From Gammaproteobacteria bacterium (GTDB lineage: Bacteria > Pseudomonadota > Gammaproteobacteria > Pseudomonadales > Azotimanducaceae): 51,072 nucleotides of DNA. Positions 18,259 through 27,555 of the stretch are shown piece by piece (positions within the stretch are counted from its first letter, which is position 1; each line of letters starts with the position of its first letter). A program made the translations under genes and the position numbers. Below the pieces are notes generated by a model. It made no database searches, was not told the DNA's origin, and saw nothing but the letters and a program-made list of their open reading frames with translations. The stretch is taken from positions 1 to 51,072 of the forward strand of contig PCCE01000070.1 in assembly GCA_002731575.1 (NCBI GenBank), given 5' to 3'.

Positions 18259-19254
18259 TTAAAGGCTACGCAACTCCTGCAACAAATCACTGGGGGTATC
18301 ATCTGGTAGCGACACCACATCGACCGACCCAGCAAAGCGCTGGCGGATTTTGTCCGAGATTTGGTCGAACCGACCTACGGCGCAAAACTCGTGCACGATA
18401 TCGTCTGATACCTCTGCCGTCATTTGCTCCCACTGACCTTTCTTCGACATGTCGTTGAGTTTGTGGCCTAGGTCCTGCCAGCCGTGTTGCTCGAACACTG
18501 GCCAATAAGATGGGGTAGAGCCGTAGAAGCCTACGCGCATACGCACCCACTCGAACATCTTGCTCACCGCAGCATCGTCGGCACCGGTAACCACGAAGCC
18601 ACCTCCGCTGATTTCATAGTCAGCACGGCTACGTCCCGACGTCTGCAGTCCCTTGGTAAGACGCGGCATAATGACTTCTTCTAGGTATTTGCCGGTGCAA
18701 AAGGCGTGCAGCATGACGCCGTCGCATTCTTCTGCGGCCACTTTCATCATGGCTGGGCCGACTGCGGCGATTTGCACCTTTGGCACACCGTACTCACAGG
18801 GTTCTGGGGTGAAGTTAGGGGTCATCAGGCTGAACTGATAATGCTCCCCCTGATAATCGAGCTTGCTGCCGTTCGCCCAACAGTCCCAGATAGCCCGCAG
18901 GGCTTGTACATACTCGCGCATGCGTGGCGCAGGCGGTGACCAGGGCACACTGAACCGGCGCAAGTTGTGGCCCTTCACTTGGCTGCCAATGCCTAGAGTG
19001 AAGCGGCCCTTACTGGCGCGCTGCAGATCCCACGACATGTTCGCAGCCACCATGGGGCTACGCGCAAAGGCAATGGCGATACTGGTGCGCAGCTCCAAGG
19101 CATTGGTTGCGGTGGCAGCAACTGCCAAGGGTAAAAAGGCGTCCTGCCGATTTTCCTGTGTGGAAATACCGCTAAAGCCCCGTTCTTCTACCGCCTTGGC
19201 CGCTGGGCCGACGGCGTGTAAATCGTGTGCGGGTATGCCGGTATTAATTTTCAT
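18259..19254 (-). CDS. LLM-class flavin/F420 oxidoreductase, TIGR03617-like
   Basis: A 331-residue luciferase-like monooxygenase-fold protein. The pattern ERGFSGISTQENRQDAFLPLAVAA, LGIGSQVKGHNLRRFSVPW and EYVQALRAIWDCW fits the TIGR03617 subgroup annotated as F420-dependent. Whether the cofactor is F420 or FMN cannot be decided from sequence alone. The gene is packed 4 bp after the GST gene and 177 bp before the P450 gene, so it probably takes part in the same catabolic route. The reaction is unknown. Confidence 0.85.
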   Translation of the reverse strand: MKINTGIPAHDLHAVGPAAKAVEERGFSGISTQENRQDAFLPLAVAATATNALELRTSIAIAFARSPMVAANMSWDLQRASKGRFTLGIGSQVKGHNLRRFSVPWSPPAPRMREYVQALRAIWDCWANGSKLDYQGEHYQFSLMTPNFTPEPCEYGVPKVQIAAVGPAMMKVAAEECDGVMLHAFCTGKYLEEVIMPRLTKGLQTSGRSRADYEISGGGFVVTGADDAAVSKMFEWVRMRVGFYGSTPSYWPVFEQHGWQDLGHKLNDMSKKGQWEQMTAEVSDDIVHEFCAVGRFDQISDKIRQRFAGSVDVVSLPDDTPSDLLQELRSL

Positions 19255-19258
19255 GACG

Positions 19259-19891
19259 TTATTTGGCCTGCTGTTTTTCGCGGGCGCTAATAAAGGCCGG
19301 GCGCTGCATTAATGACTCTAAGTAACGCTTGCAGTTGGACTTGTAGCGGGCGTCTAAGCCCAGCGACACGCCAAGGAACAGTGCGTAGCCAACGGCAATA
19401 TCGGCGATAGTGAACTTGTCGGCGCAGAGAAATTCTTTGTCTTCCAAGGCCATTTCCACCGAGCGCAGCCGCGACAGGTACCAAATGGAATAGTCTTCTA
19501 CCACCTGCGGAATGCGGCGTTCTTCTGGCTCTAAGCGGGTATACCGAAGCACCAAGGTTTGCGGAAACGTCAGCGTGGCATCGCTGCGGTAGAGCCAGTT
19601 CAAGTACTCACCGTAGGCTGGGTGATCCTTCGCCACACCAATAGAGGTAGGTCCGTACATATCCTCTAAGTAATGGCAGATGCCGGAGGATTCGGTCATA
19701 ACCAAATCGCCGTCGGTAAAGGTGGGTACCGTACCCAGCGGATTAAGCTCAAGGTAACCGGGATAGGTTGCGCGAGGCGGGAACTGCATGTTGATGAGTT
19801 CGTATGTTAGGCCCATTTCCTCTAGCGCCCATAGGGGCCGCAGCGAACGCGCATCGGCGCAGTGATATAGCTTCATTTTTGAGTCCGTCAT
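19259..19891 (-). CDS. Glutathione S-transferase family protein
   Basis: A 210-residue cytosolic GST. The N-terminal thioredoxin-like domain carries LYHCADARSLRPLWALEE (active-site region), the cis-proline segment NPLGTVPTF and the TESSGICHYLE glutathione-binding motif. The C-terminal helical domain contains the FTIADIAVGYAL N-capping box. AAGGAAA precedes the ATG. It lies between an acyl-CoA dehydrogenase and the LLM oxidoreductase; GSTs in such clusters may detoxify reactive or epoxide intermediates, but this is inference. Confidence 0.9.
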   Translation of the reverse strand: MTDSKMKLYHCADARSLRPLWALEEMGLTYELINMQFPPRATYPGYLELNPLGTVPTFTDGDLVMTESSGICHYLEDMYGPTSIGVAKDHPAYGEYLNWLYRSDATLTFPQTLVLRYTRLEPEERRIPQVVEDYSIWYLSRLRSVEMALEDKEFLCADKFTIADIAVGYALFLGVSLGLDARYKSNCKRYLESLMQRPAFISAREKQQAK

Positions 19892-19938
19892 ATTTTCCTT
19901 TTCTCCCGCCTGCTACTTAACTAGTACAGCCAATCTCA

Positions 19939-21048
19939 CTAGTCCAACAACAGTGGCGCTAACAAATTACGATGGTAGGCCGCGTCGCCAAATTGGTACT
20001 GACACCAAAGCGCGCGGCGCAAAAACAGCTGGGCATCGCACTCGTAGGTGAAGCCAAAGCCGCCATGAAACTGCACCGCACGGTCACCGGCAAAGGCAAA
20101 GGCTTCGCTGCCTTGGGCCTTAGCCATGCGCACAGCAGCTTCTATTTCTTCGCTGTTACCTTGGGCAATACAGGTTGCTGCGCGATACAGATGGGAACGG
20201 CAAGCTTCCATGGACAAAAGAATTTGCACCGTAGGATGTTTCAGCGACTGGTAGCTACCAATGTACTGGTCGAACTGCTTGCGCGTTGTTAGGTAGTCGA
20301 TAATCACATGCAGGACGCCAGACAGGCCGCCGGACATTTCAGCAGTGAGCAACAGCAAGGCGGCTTGCTCAATGCTGGCAAAGTCCGTGCCCTGCAGGAG
20401 TTGATCTGCTGGCAGCGTTAGATTTTCCACACTTAGCGTGTAGCTGCGCCGAGTTTCGTCGATAACAGTTTCTCGGGTCAGCGCCGCCTCTGGCAACTGC
20501 GCCTTGTTCAGCGCAATCAGCCGTGCCTCACCGTCAACTTTGGCCGACAGCACAATGACCTCTGCCTCCGGGGCGTCTAAAACAAAGCACTTTTTCGCGG
20601 TGAGCAGCAGTTGCTCGCCCTGCACTTGCGCGTGGCTGCCAATTTCCGTGAGATGCCAGTTGCCATCTTCTTCGGTGAGGGCTATGGATGCCGCGCTGCC
20701 CGCGGCAATTTGTGGCAGCCACTGCTCTCTTTGTTGTTCGTTAGCGCAGTGAATAAGAGCTTGGGTGGCCAGCGTGGTAGCGACGAAGGGCGAACCCATC
20801 AAATGCCGGCCCATGCTCTCGGCAATGGGCACAGTGTCCGCCAAGGACAAACCGAGGCCACCGTACTGCTCGGGAACCGTAATACCCAGCCAGCCTAAGT
20901 CGACCATTTCCTGCCATACCGCTGGCTCCACACCTTGGGGCTGCTCGATCTGCGCACGTACCCGATCTAATGGCGAGTGCTTACGACAGAAATCGACCGC
21001 AGTCTCCATAAGCATGGTCTGTTCTTCTGAAAACTCTATTGTTGCCAT
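19939..21048 (-). CDS. Acyl-CoA dehydrogenase (second of pair)
   Basis: A 369-residue FAD-dependent acyl-CoA dehydrogenase. The N-terminal domain has EEQTMLMETAVDFCRKH and WLGITVPEQYGGLGLSLAD; the middle IALTEEDGNWHL is degenerate relative to the usual FAD/substrate motif, and the C-terminal AVQFHGGFGFTYECD segment is typical. The shorter length and weak middle domain resemble the partner subunits of heteromeric ACADs used for bulky or polyprenyl/steroid-side-chain substrates. It lies 66 bp after the other ACAD gene, so the two may form an alpha2beta2-type enzyme; this is inference from arrangement. Confidence 0.87.
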   Translation of the reverse strand: MATIEFSEEQTMLMETAVDFCRKHSPLDRVRAQIEQPQGVEPAVWQEMVDLGWLGITVPEQYGGLGLSLADTVPIAESMGRHLMGSPFVATTLATQALIHCANEQQREQWLPQIAAGSAASIALTEEDGNWHLTEIGSHAQVQGEQLLLTAKKCFVLDAPEAEVIVLSAKVDGEARLIALNKAQLPEAALTRETVIDETRRSYTLSVENLTLPADQLLQGTDFASIEQAALLLLTAEMSGGLSGVLHVIIDYLTTRKQFDQYIGSYQSLKHPTVQILLSMEACRSHLYRAATCIAQGNSEEIEAAVRMAKAQGSEAFAFAGDRAVQFHGGFGFTYECDAQLFLRRALWCQYQFGDAAYHRNLLAPLLLD

Positions 21049-21114
21049 GACAACCTAATTCCTTTGGTTTGCTGGTTCAGCAGCCGTGCTCTTGCACACC
21101 GCGCCCACGGGTGC

Positions 21115-22317
21115 CTAACCTTTCGGCAAGCCCAATACCCGTTCGCCAATAATGTTGTGCTGAATCTGGCTAGTGCCGCCGCCAATGGTTCCTGAAAAGG
21201 CGTTCAGATAAGAGCGCTGCCAGAGGCCCCCATCTACCGCGTCAGGGCTAACAAAGCGCGCGCCATTGGCCCCTTGCAGAGATATCGCAAACTGGCACAT
21301 ACGGCGTTTCAGCTCAGTGGCTCGCAGCTTGCCAGACATGCTGACGGCGCTGGGCCAGTCGGTAGCCAAGGCAGGTACTTTTTCCCGCGCCGACATATAG
21401 CCGTTGCCTCGGGCTTCGGTGATCAGATCCACCAGTTGCTCGCGCACATGTGGGTCTTCTATAGCAGGCTTGCCGTTGCGCTTAGCGCGTCTCGCTAGCT
21501 CAACAATGTCATCGATGCTCAAGTCCATCATGGACAGGCCACCCGCCTGACCGCCGGTGGCGCCGCGCTCAAACATCAGCGTGGCCATGGCAACTTTCCA
21601 GCCCTCGCCTTCCTTACCCATCATGCAGGAGGCAGGAATGCGTGCATCGTTAAAAAACGTCTGGCAAAAGCCGTATTCGCCGGTGAGCTTTTTGATAGGC
21701 CGTGGCTCAATGCCTGCGGCATCCATGGGTGCCAAAAAAAAGCTCAGGCCCGCATATTTGTTTGGCCCGTCGGTCGACGTGCGTGCAATCAAAATCATGT
21801 ACTTGGCGTAGGAGCCGAGGCTGGTCCAAATTTTTGAGCCGTTGATGACGTATTCGTCACCGTCTTTGACCGCCTTGCACTGGGCGCTGCCCAAATCAGA
21901 GCCATGGTCTGGCTCGGAGAATCCCTGACACCAAATATCTTCAGCGCTAAGAATGCCCTTAATGTAGTGGCTCTTTTCCGCTTCGGTACCCATAGCCAGA
22001 ATTAGCGGCCCGGCCCAATTCAGACCAATGGTATTGGGCAGAAAGGGTACTCGGTGTTTGGCCATGGCCTTGGTCGCGATGTCCTGAAACACCTGATCCA
22101 TGCCTAAGCCGCCGTACTCTTTCGGCCAAGACATGCCGACATAGCCGTTTTCATAAACCTTTTGCTGCCAGTTACGTAAAAATTCAAACTGTTGGTCGGT
22201 GCCAACTTCCATAAAGGTTTCGGGCAATATGAATCCGGGATTAGCGGGTTTGTTTTCGGCAAACCAGCGGTCGGTTTGCTCCTCAAATTCCGCGATTTCC
22301 GCTTGGCTGGTACTCAT
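21115..22317 (-). CDS. Acyl-CoA dehydrogenase (first of pair)
   Basis: A 400-residue FAD-dependent acyl-CoA dehydrogenase with well-preserved motifs: MSWPKEYGGLGMDQVFQ, CQGFSEPDHGSDLGSAQCKAV, NGSKIWTSLG and the C-terminal GTIGGGTSQIQHNIIGERVLGLP. The GGGTSQIQHNIIGER ending is common in ACADs of steroid, terpene and alkane-side-chain pathways. AAAGGAAG precedes the ATG. It sits between the TetR gene and a second, more divergent ACAD gene. Substrate not readable; branched or long acyl-CoA is suggested by context. Confidence 0.9.
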   Translation of the reverse strand: MSTSQAEIAEFEEQTDRWFAENKPANPGFILPETFMEVGTDQQFEFLRNWQQKVYENGYVGMSWPKEYGGLGMDQVFQDIATKAMAKHRVPFLPNTIGLNWAGPLILAMGTEAEKSHYIKGILSAEDIWCQGFSEPDHGSDLGSAQCKAVKDGDEYVINGSKIWTSLGSYAKYMILIARTSTDGPNKYAGLSFFLAPMDAAGIEPRPIKKLTGEYGFCQTFFNDARIPASCMMGKEGEGWKVAMATLMFERGATGGQAGGLSMMDLSIDDIVELARRAKRNGKPAIEDPHVREQLVDLITEARGNGYMSAREKVPALATDWPSAVSMSGKLRATELKRRMCQFAISLQGANGARFVSPDAVDGGLWQRSYLNAFSGTIGGGTSQIQHNIIGERVLGLPKG

Positions 22318-22383
22318 TTTTCTTCCTTTCTATATGTTGTTCTTTTCACTGCTGATCTTTTTAAGACTCTTTGGTTTGGCCCA

Positions 22384-23004
22384 TTAGCTTAAAGACGTGT
22401 TGCGCAGCTGGAGTAGGGGCGCAATAAGCTCGATCCACTTCTCGACATAGCTCAGGGTCTCTTCAGGCGACACCCCATACTGTTCTTGTGTTAGCAATCC
22501 GCGCATAAAGCTGCGGGTCATATTCAGCAGCATTACCACTTGAGCGTCCGCTGCAGCGGTCGCTTGCTGGTGATCTGCACTTTGGTAAATCGACAGCGAC
22601 TGCTGATCCAGATTTTTTCCCCACGCCACCAGTTCGGCGGATATGCGCAGCCTTAGCTTGCGATCCGTACGGGCGGCATTAAGTACTTCTAGCAAGGCCC
22701 GATAGGCCGAGGTGTTAATCAGGCGCAGCCAAGCGTTGCGCAGCGCAGACTCAACGCTGTCGTAGGGCTGACTAGCGCTGGGCACCGTTCGCATCAACAG
22801 GTGTTCTACCGTTGCCGCAATTAACTCTTCCTTGGTCGGAAAGTGGTATTGCAGTGCACCCTTTGAAAAACCAGCGTCTTGGGCGACTGCCGCAATAGTG
22901 GTCTCCGCATAACCCACCTTGGCCAGCAGGCCGATGGTCGACTCGCACATGCTTTCCCGCGCACGGGCGCTTTTTAGTTGCTGCAGTCCCAATTCGGCAG
23001 TCAC
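22384..23004 (-). CDS. TetR/AcrR family transcriptional regulator
   Basis: A 206-residue repressor-type protein. The N-terminal helix-turn-helix reads ESTIGLLAKVGYAETTIAAVAQDAG followed by FSKGALQYHFPTKEEL, the standard TetR recognition region; the C-terminal ligand domain is variable. The GTG at 23004 is chosen because AGAGGGG lies just upstream; the frame extends to a TTG at 23028 without a better site. It is transcribed away from the carboxylase operon across a 114-bp gap and with the ACAD–GST–LLM–P450 genes, so it probably controls both directions, as AtuR/LiuR-type or PsrA-like regulators do. The ligand is probably an acyl-CoA. Confidence 0.88.
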   Translation of the reverse strand: MTAELGLQQLKSARARESMCESTIGLLAKVGYAETTIAAVAQDAGFSKGALQYHFPTKEELIAATVEHLLMRTVPSASQPYDSVESALRNAWLRLINTSAYRALLEVLNAARTDRKLRLRISAELVAWGKNLDQQSLSIYQSADHQQATAAADAQVVMLLNMTRSFMRGLLTQEQYGVSPEETLSYVEKWIELIAPLLQLRNTSLS

Positions 23005-23118
23005 ATAAATCCCCTCTTTACCGCACAAAAGCTACCACAAAAAAACCTTATGGCTGGCTTTTTATTCTGCTAGTTTTCTGTTGTGGGGAAAATGTAAGAG
23101 GCATTGGGGGAATTAGTC
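23005..23118. promoter_or_regulatory. Divergent promoter region between TetR gene and carboxylase operon
   Basis: This 114-bp AT-rich gap must hold the start sites for the minus-strand TetR–ACAD genes and the plus-strand carboxylase operon. CCACAA at 23034-23039 and TTGTGG at 23079-23084 form an inverted pair spaced about 40 bp apart, and AAAAACC and GGCTTTTT arms lie between them. These are possible TetR operator halves but no strong single palindrome stands out. Confidence 0.5.
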
Positions 23119-24771
23119 ATGCCAGTCTTAGAATCTAAATTGGATGCCCGCGCCGAGGTATTCCAATCTAACAAAAACGATATGCTCGATACCTTGAGCC
23201 AGCTACAGGTGCTTTACGATGAAGCCGCCGAAGGCGGTGGCGAGGAGGCGGTAGCCCGCATCCGCAAGCGCGGCAAGATGCCAATTCGTGAACGCATCGC
23301 CCATGTGCTCGATCAGGACTCACCGTTTTTAGAAATCAGCCCTTTGGCCGCTTGGCGTTCGTCCTACGACATTGGCTCAGGCTTTGTGGTTGGCATTGGC
23401 GTCATAGAAGGCGTGGAGTGCGTCATTCTGGGCCATGACCCATCGGTGCGTGCCGGTGCCTTTAACCCGTTCAACGCGAAAAAACTGATGCGCGGACTGG
23501 AAATTGCGCGAGAAAATCGCATGCCCTATGTGCAGTTTGTCGAAAGCGCTGGGGCCGACCTGCGCGGCGCCAGTGACGGCGGTAACGGCGACCCTAACGC
23601 CGCAGCGGAAGCCGACATCAGACGCGACATAGACCACTTTGCCGAATCTGGCCGCCTGTTTTATGAAATCTCTGAGCTGTCGAAGATGCGTATTCCAACA
23701 GTATCGGTGATCTTCGGTGCAGCCACCGCTGGTGGCGCTTACCAGCCGGGCATGAGCGACTACAACATCATGGTGAGAAACCAAGCCATGGTCTCTCTGG
23801 GCGGTCCGCCCTTGGTGAAAATGGCCACCGGCGAGGACGCCGACGCCGAAAGTTTGGGCGGTGCTGATATGCACACTCAGGTTTCGGGGCTCGGCGATTA
23901 TCTTGCCCAAGACGAAATGGACGGTATTCGCATCTGCCGCGAAGTGGTATCCCACCTGAACTGGCGCAAACTCGGGCCAGAACCCAAGCCAGAGTTCACC
24001 GAACCCAAGCACGACCCCCAAGACCTGCTGGGGCTGGTGTCAAAAGATCTAAAGAGCCCGCTGGATATTCGCGAAGTCATTATGCGCATTGTCGATGGCT
24101 CAGCTTTTGAGGAGTTCAAGCCACTGTATGGCCCATCGGTGGTTTGCGGTTGGGCCTCCATTCACGGCTACCCGATAGGCATTTTAGGTAACAACGGAGC
24201 GCTGTTCTCCGAGTCTGCGGAAAAGGCCGCGCAGTTCATTCAACTTTGTAACCAAATCGATGTGCCGCTGCTGTTTTTGCATAACATCACCGGGTTCATA
24301 GTCGGCACAGACTTCGAGCAGGGCGGCATTACCAAAAACGGCTCGAAGATGGTCAACGCAGTTGCAAATTCCACCGTACCGCATATCACCGTTATCGTTG
24401 GCGCCTCTTACGGCGCTGGCAACTACGGCATGAGCGGTCGCGCCTTTGGCACTAAGTTCACCTACATTTGGCCCCACTCTAAAATCGCTGTGATGGGTCC
24501 GGCGGTTATGGCCGGGGTGATGACCATTGTAGGTAAAGGTGCTGCGGCCCGACGCGGTATCGAGTTTGATGAAGAAGCCGACGCCCAACGTGCGGCTTTT
24601 GCCGAGCACTGGGCCGAGGAACGCTCGAAGGGCTTGTACGCTACCTCTCGAGTATCCGACGACGGCATGATCGACCCCCGCGACACCCGCAACGTGGTCG
24701 CCATGTCGCTATCAGCCTGTCACAACAATACGGTTAAAGGCACCAAGGAGTACGGCACATGGCGCATGTAA
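23119..24771 (+). CDS. Acyl-CoA carboxylase, carboxyltransferase (beta) subunit
   Basis: A 550-residue biotin-dependent carboxyltransferase of the methylcrotonyl-/geranyl-CoA carboxylase beta type. Crotonase-fold N and C halves are both present: GKMPIRERI, FVESAGADLRGA, FGAATAGGAYQPGMSDY in the first and NITGFIVGTDFEQGGITKNG, GASYGAGNYGMSGRAF in the second. It transfers CO2 from biotin to the gamma carbon of a 3-branched enoyl-CoA in this family. ATG 23119 with GGGGGA upstream is preferred over a TTG at 23104. Its 3' end overlaps the alpha-subunit start by 13 bp, indicating translational coupling. Confidence 0.92.
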   Translation: MPVLESKLDARAEVFQSNKNDMLDTLSQLQVLYDEAAEGGGEEAVARIRKRGKMPIRERIAHVLDQDSPFLEISPLAAWRSSYDIGSGFVVGIGVIEGVECVILGHDPSVRAGAFNPFNAKKLMRGLEIARENRMPYVQFVESAGADLRGASDGGNGDPNAAAEADIRRDIDHFAESGRLFYEISELSKMRIPTVSVIFGAATAGGAYQPGMSDYNIMVRNQAMVSLGGPPLVKMATGEDADAESLGGADMHTQVSGLGDYLAQDEMDGIRICREVVSHLNWRKLGPEPKPEFTEPKHDPQDLLGLVSKDLKSPLDIREVIMRIVDGSAFEEFKPLYGPSVVCGWASIHGYPIGILGNNGALFSESAEKAAQFIQLCNQIDVPLLFLHNITGFIVGTDFEQGGITKNGSKMVNAVANSTVPHITVIVGASYGAGNYGMSGRAFGTKFTYIWPHSKIAVMGPAVMAGVMTIVGKGAAARRGIEFDEEADAQRAAFAEHWAEERSKGLYATSRVSDDGMIDPRDTRNVVAMSLSACHNNTVKGTKEYGTWRM

Positions 24772-26741
24772 TCTCTCCCATCAGCCGACTGCTCGTTGCC
24801 AATCGCGGCGAAATCGCTCGGCGTATTAATCGAACCGCTCAGGCCATGGGCATCAGTACCGTCGCCATTTACGCCGACGGCGACGTCAATGCACCCTTTG
24901 TGCTGGAGGCGGATACGGCCATTGCCCTGAACGGCAAAAGCACCGGTGAGACCTACTTAGATGTTGCCAAGGTGCTGGACGCCGCCCAGCGCAGTGGGGC
25001 TGATGCGATTCATCCCGGCTACGGATTTTTGTCAGAAAATCAGGCCTTCGCCCAAGCTGTTATTGACGCTGGCGTTAAGTGGCTGGGGCCATCACCAGAA
25101 GTCATTGGGCTGATGGGCGACAAGCTGTCGGCCAAACGCCTCATGGATGAAGCCGGTGTCCCCACCCTACCCGGTGTAGAAATTACTCAAGACATCGATA
25201 TTGTGGCCGCGGCAGCCGACATGGGCTATCCGGTACTGGTCAAGGCTTCCGCCGGTGGCGGCGGTCGCGGCATGCGAGTGGTGGAAGCGGAAGCCGAGCT
25301 GTTGGCCGCAGTGGCAAGCGCCAAGCGCGAGGCGGGCAGCTCGTTCGGTGACGATACGGTGTTCTTAGAAAAATGGCTGGCGACTTCGCGGCATATCGAG
25401 ATTCAAATTCTCGGCGATAACCACGGTAACTTAGTGCACTGCTATGAGCGGGAATGTTCCATTCAGCGCCGCCACCAAAAGATTATCGAAGAAGCGCCCT
25501 CGCCCGCGGTAGACGATGCGCTGCGCTCACGCATGGGTGACGCGGCTATTGCCGCAGCGCGCAAGCTCGGCTATGCCTCAGCGGGCACGGTAGAGTTTTT
25601 GCTCGGTGACAACGATGATTTTTATTTCCTCGAGGTAAATGCTCGCTTACAGGTAGAACACCCTGTGACCGAGGAGATTATCGGCAAAGACTTGGTACGC
25701 GAACAAATACGCGTGGCCGAAGGCGAGACCCTATCGTTTCGCCAAGAGGATATCGGTATTAACGGTCACGCAATAGAAGCACGACTTTATGCAGAAAATC
25801 CGGCTAAGGGATTCTTACCGTCGCCGGGGCCCATTTTAGTTTGGCGGCCCGCTACTGCGGGCGGCGCGCGCTTTGATTCCGGTGTTGAGGCTGGCAGCGA
25901 GATAAGCACCCAATTTGACCCAATGATTGCCAAAGTCATCGTGCATGCGCCGACCCGGCGCGAGGCCGCTGGCCGACTGGCACGGGTATTGGAAACAACC
26001 GCCATTGCTGGCCTGAACACCAATCGAGACTTCCTCGTTACCACCCTGCGTACGCCAGAGTATTTGGCTGGTGATACCACCACCGACTTTATCGAGCGGG
26101 TGCAGCCTGCCCTGCAGCGCAATGTAACAACACAGGAATGCATACAAACCGCTGTGGCAGCGACCATGGAGGCTCAGGCCGCGCGACGGGACGCAGCCAA
26201 GGTTCTGAAAACCCTGCCTAGCGGCTTTCGCAACTCCACCATGCCAATGGAAACGGCGACCTATGCGGTAAATGGCAACGACATCACCGTGTCCTACCAG
26301 AGCCAGCGTGATGGCAGCTTTAAGGTTGTATGTGACGAGCAGACTCATGCGGTAACCATTCATCGAGCTGGCAGCGGTAGCGTTGATATCGCCTTAGACG
26401 GGCAACGCCTGCAGTTTGAAATTCAACAGCGAGGCATGCAGTGGCTAGTACATGGCGACAATGGTGATCTAGTACTTACTCAGGCACCCCGTTACCCCGA
26501 CCCGCAAGGTCTGGAAAACAGCGGCGGCCTAACGGCGCCGATGCCCGGTGCCGTGCTCACTACGGAAGTTACCGCTGGCGACAAAGTCAGTAAGGGCGAT
26601 TTACTGGTGATTCTGGAAGCCATGAAAATGGAGCACCGCATCGTCGCGCCCAGAGATGGCGTGGTAGAACTGGTGCATGTAGGGGTTGGCGATCAGGTCG
26701 ACAACGCACAGTTACTGGTCACCTTGGCCGAGGAGGAATGA
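24759..26741 (+). CDS. Acyl-CoA carboxylase, biotin carboxylase/BCCP (alpha) subunit
   Basis: A 660-residue alpha subunit. The biotin carboxylase domain occupies about residues 1-450 (LLVANRGEIARRI, HPGYGFLSEN, KASAGGGGRGMR, EVNARLQVEHPVTEE). A biotin-transfer-type linker follows, and a C-terminal carrier domain carries the biotinylation motif EAMKMEH with Lys623. It works with the beta subunit encoded just upstream. Its stop overlaps the next gene's ATG by 4 bp (ATGA). Subunit architecture is that of MCC/GCC/long-chain heteromeric carboxylases; sequence alone does not separate these. Confidence 0.93.
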   Translation: MAHVISPISRLLVANRGEIARRINRTAQAMGISTVAIYADGDVNAPFVLEADTAIALNGKSTGETYLDVAKVLDAAQRSGADAIHPGYGFLSENQAFAQAVIDAGVKWLGPSPEVIGLMGDKLSAKRLMDEAGVPTLPGVEITQDIDIVAAAADMGYPVLVKASAGGGGRGMRVVEAEAELLAAVASAKREAGSSFGDDTVFLEKWLATSRHIEIQILGDNHGNLVHCYERECSIQRRHQKIIEEAPSPAVDDALRSRMGDAAIAAARKLGYASAGTVEFLLGDNDDFYFLEVNARLQVEHPVTEEIIGKDLVREQIRVAEGETLSFRQEDIGINGHAIEARLYAENPAKGFLPSPGPILVWRPATAGGARFDSGVEAGSEISTQFDPMIAKVIVHAPTRREAAGRLARVLETTAIAGLNTNRDFLVTTLRTPEYLAGDTTTDFIERVQPALQRNVTTQECIQTAVAATMEAQAARRDAAKVLKTLPSGFRNSTMPMETATYAVNGNDITVSYQSQRDGSFKVVCDEQTHAVTIHRAGSGSVDIALDGQRLQFEIQQRGMQWLVHGDNGDLVLTQAPRYPDPQGLENSGGLTAPMPGAVLTTEVTAGDKVSKGDLLVILEAMKMEHRIVAPRDGVVELVHVGVGDQVDNAQLLVTLAEEE

Positions 26742-27520
26742 GCATGAGTCAGACCGAAGCTACTCAATACGAAATCCGCAACGGTGCAGCGTGGATTACG
26801 CTAAACCGGCCAGAAAACCGTAACGCGCTGTCCGCTATCTTAGTCACCGAGCTTTACGATCACTTGCTGGCCTCCAACGCCAACGACGATGTGCGCTGTA
26901 TTGTTATTACCGGTAACGGCCCCGCGTTTTGCGCCGGTGCCGATTTGAAAAGCCCGCCGGGACAGCTGTCCGAGGGTGTGGGCAGGGCGGTACCCTACCC
27001 AGATGTGCTGACCGCTATGCTGGACAGCCCCAAGCCGGTAATCGCAGCCATTAACGGCGCGGCCTTTGCCGGTGGCCTTGGACTAGTCGGCGCTGCGGAT
27101 ATTGTCGTTACCCGCACCGATGTGCAGCTCAGCTTCAGTGAGGTTCGTATTGGCGTCATACCCGCGATCATCTCTGTGGTCTGCATGCCCAAACTCGGCG
27201 TGCACCACGGTATGAAACTGTTTTTAACCGGTGAGCGCTTCGACGGCCAACAAGCTGTGGATATGGGCTTGGCGCATATCGCGGTACCCGAGCCGCAGCT
27301 TATCAGCACGGTGGAGGAACAAATCGCCATGATCAATCTCGGCGGGCCTATCGCCGTACAAGAATGCAAAAAACTGGCGCGACGGGTAACCGAGCTTTCA
27401 AGAGAAGAAGGCTTTAAGGAAACCGCGGAATGGAGCGCGCGCATGTTTCGCTCCGACGAGGGTGCCGAGGGCATGGCGGCATTCCGCGAAAAACGCAAAC
27501 CCAACTGGGTCAAGGAATAA
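26738..27520 (+). CDS. Enoyl-CoA hydratase/isomerase, AtuE/LiuC-like
   Basis: A 260-residue crotonase-family enzyme. CAGADLKS supplies the oxyanion hole and GAAFAGGLGLVGAADI follows. The first catalytic Glu of classical hydratases is replaced by Gly (GGLGLV), while the second is kept in FSEVRIGVIPAIIS. From memory this combination is found in bacterial 3-methylglutaconyl-CoA and isohexenylglutaconyl-CoA hydratases (LiuC, AtuE). That fits a product of the preceding carboxylase. ATG at 26738 overlaps the carboxylase stop; ATG 26744 is an alternative two codons later. Confidence 0.85.
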   Translation: MSMSQTEATQYEIRNGAAWITLNRPENRNALSAILVTELYDHLLASNANDDVRCIVITGNGPAFCAGADLKSPPGQLSEGVGRAVPYPDVLTAMLDSPKPVIAAINGAAFAGGLGLVGAADIVVTRTDVQLSFSEVRIGVIPAIISVVCMPKLGVHHGMKLFLTGERFDGQQAVDMGLAHIAVPEPQLISTVEEQIAMINLGGPIAVQECKKLARRVTELSREEGFKETAEWSARMFRSDEGAEGMAAFREKRKPNWVKE

Positions 27521-27555
27521 GGGAGCGCGCTAGCGAGCGCAGCAAAGGGGGATAT

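Noticed and set aside
23377..24021. 214-codon minus-strand open frame
   Set aside because: It lies within the carboxyltransferase gene and is a shadow of its codon bias.
27430..27555. N-terminal extension of the AtuA-like frame into the hydratase gene
   Set aside because: The extension is out-of-frame hydratase sequence; AAAGGGGG before the ATG at 27556 and family similarity set the start there.
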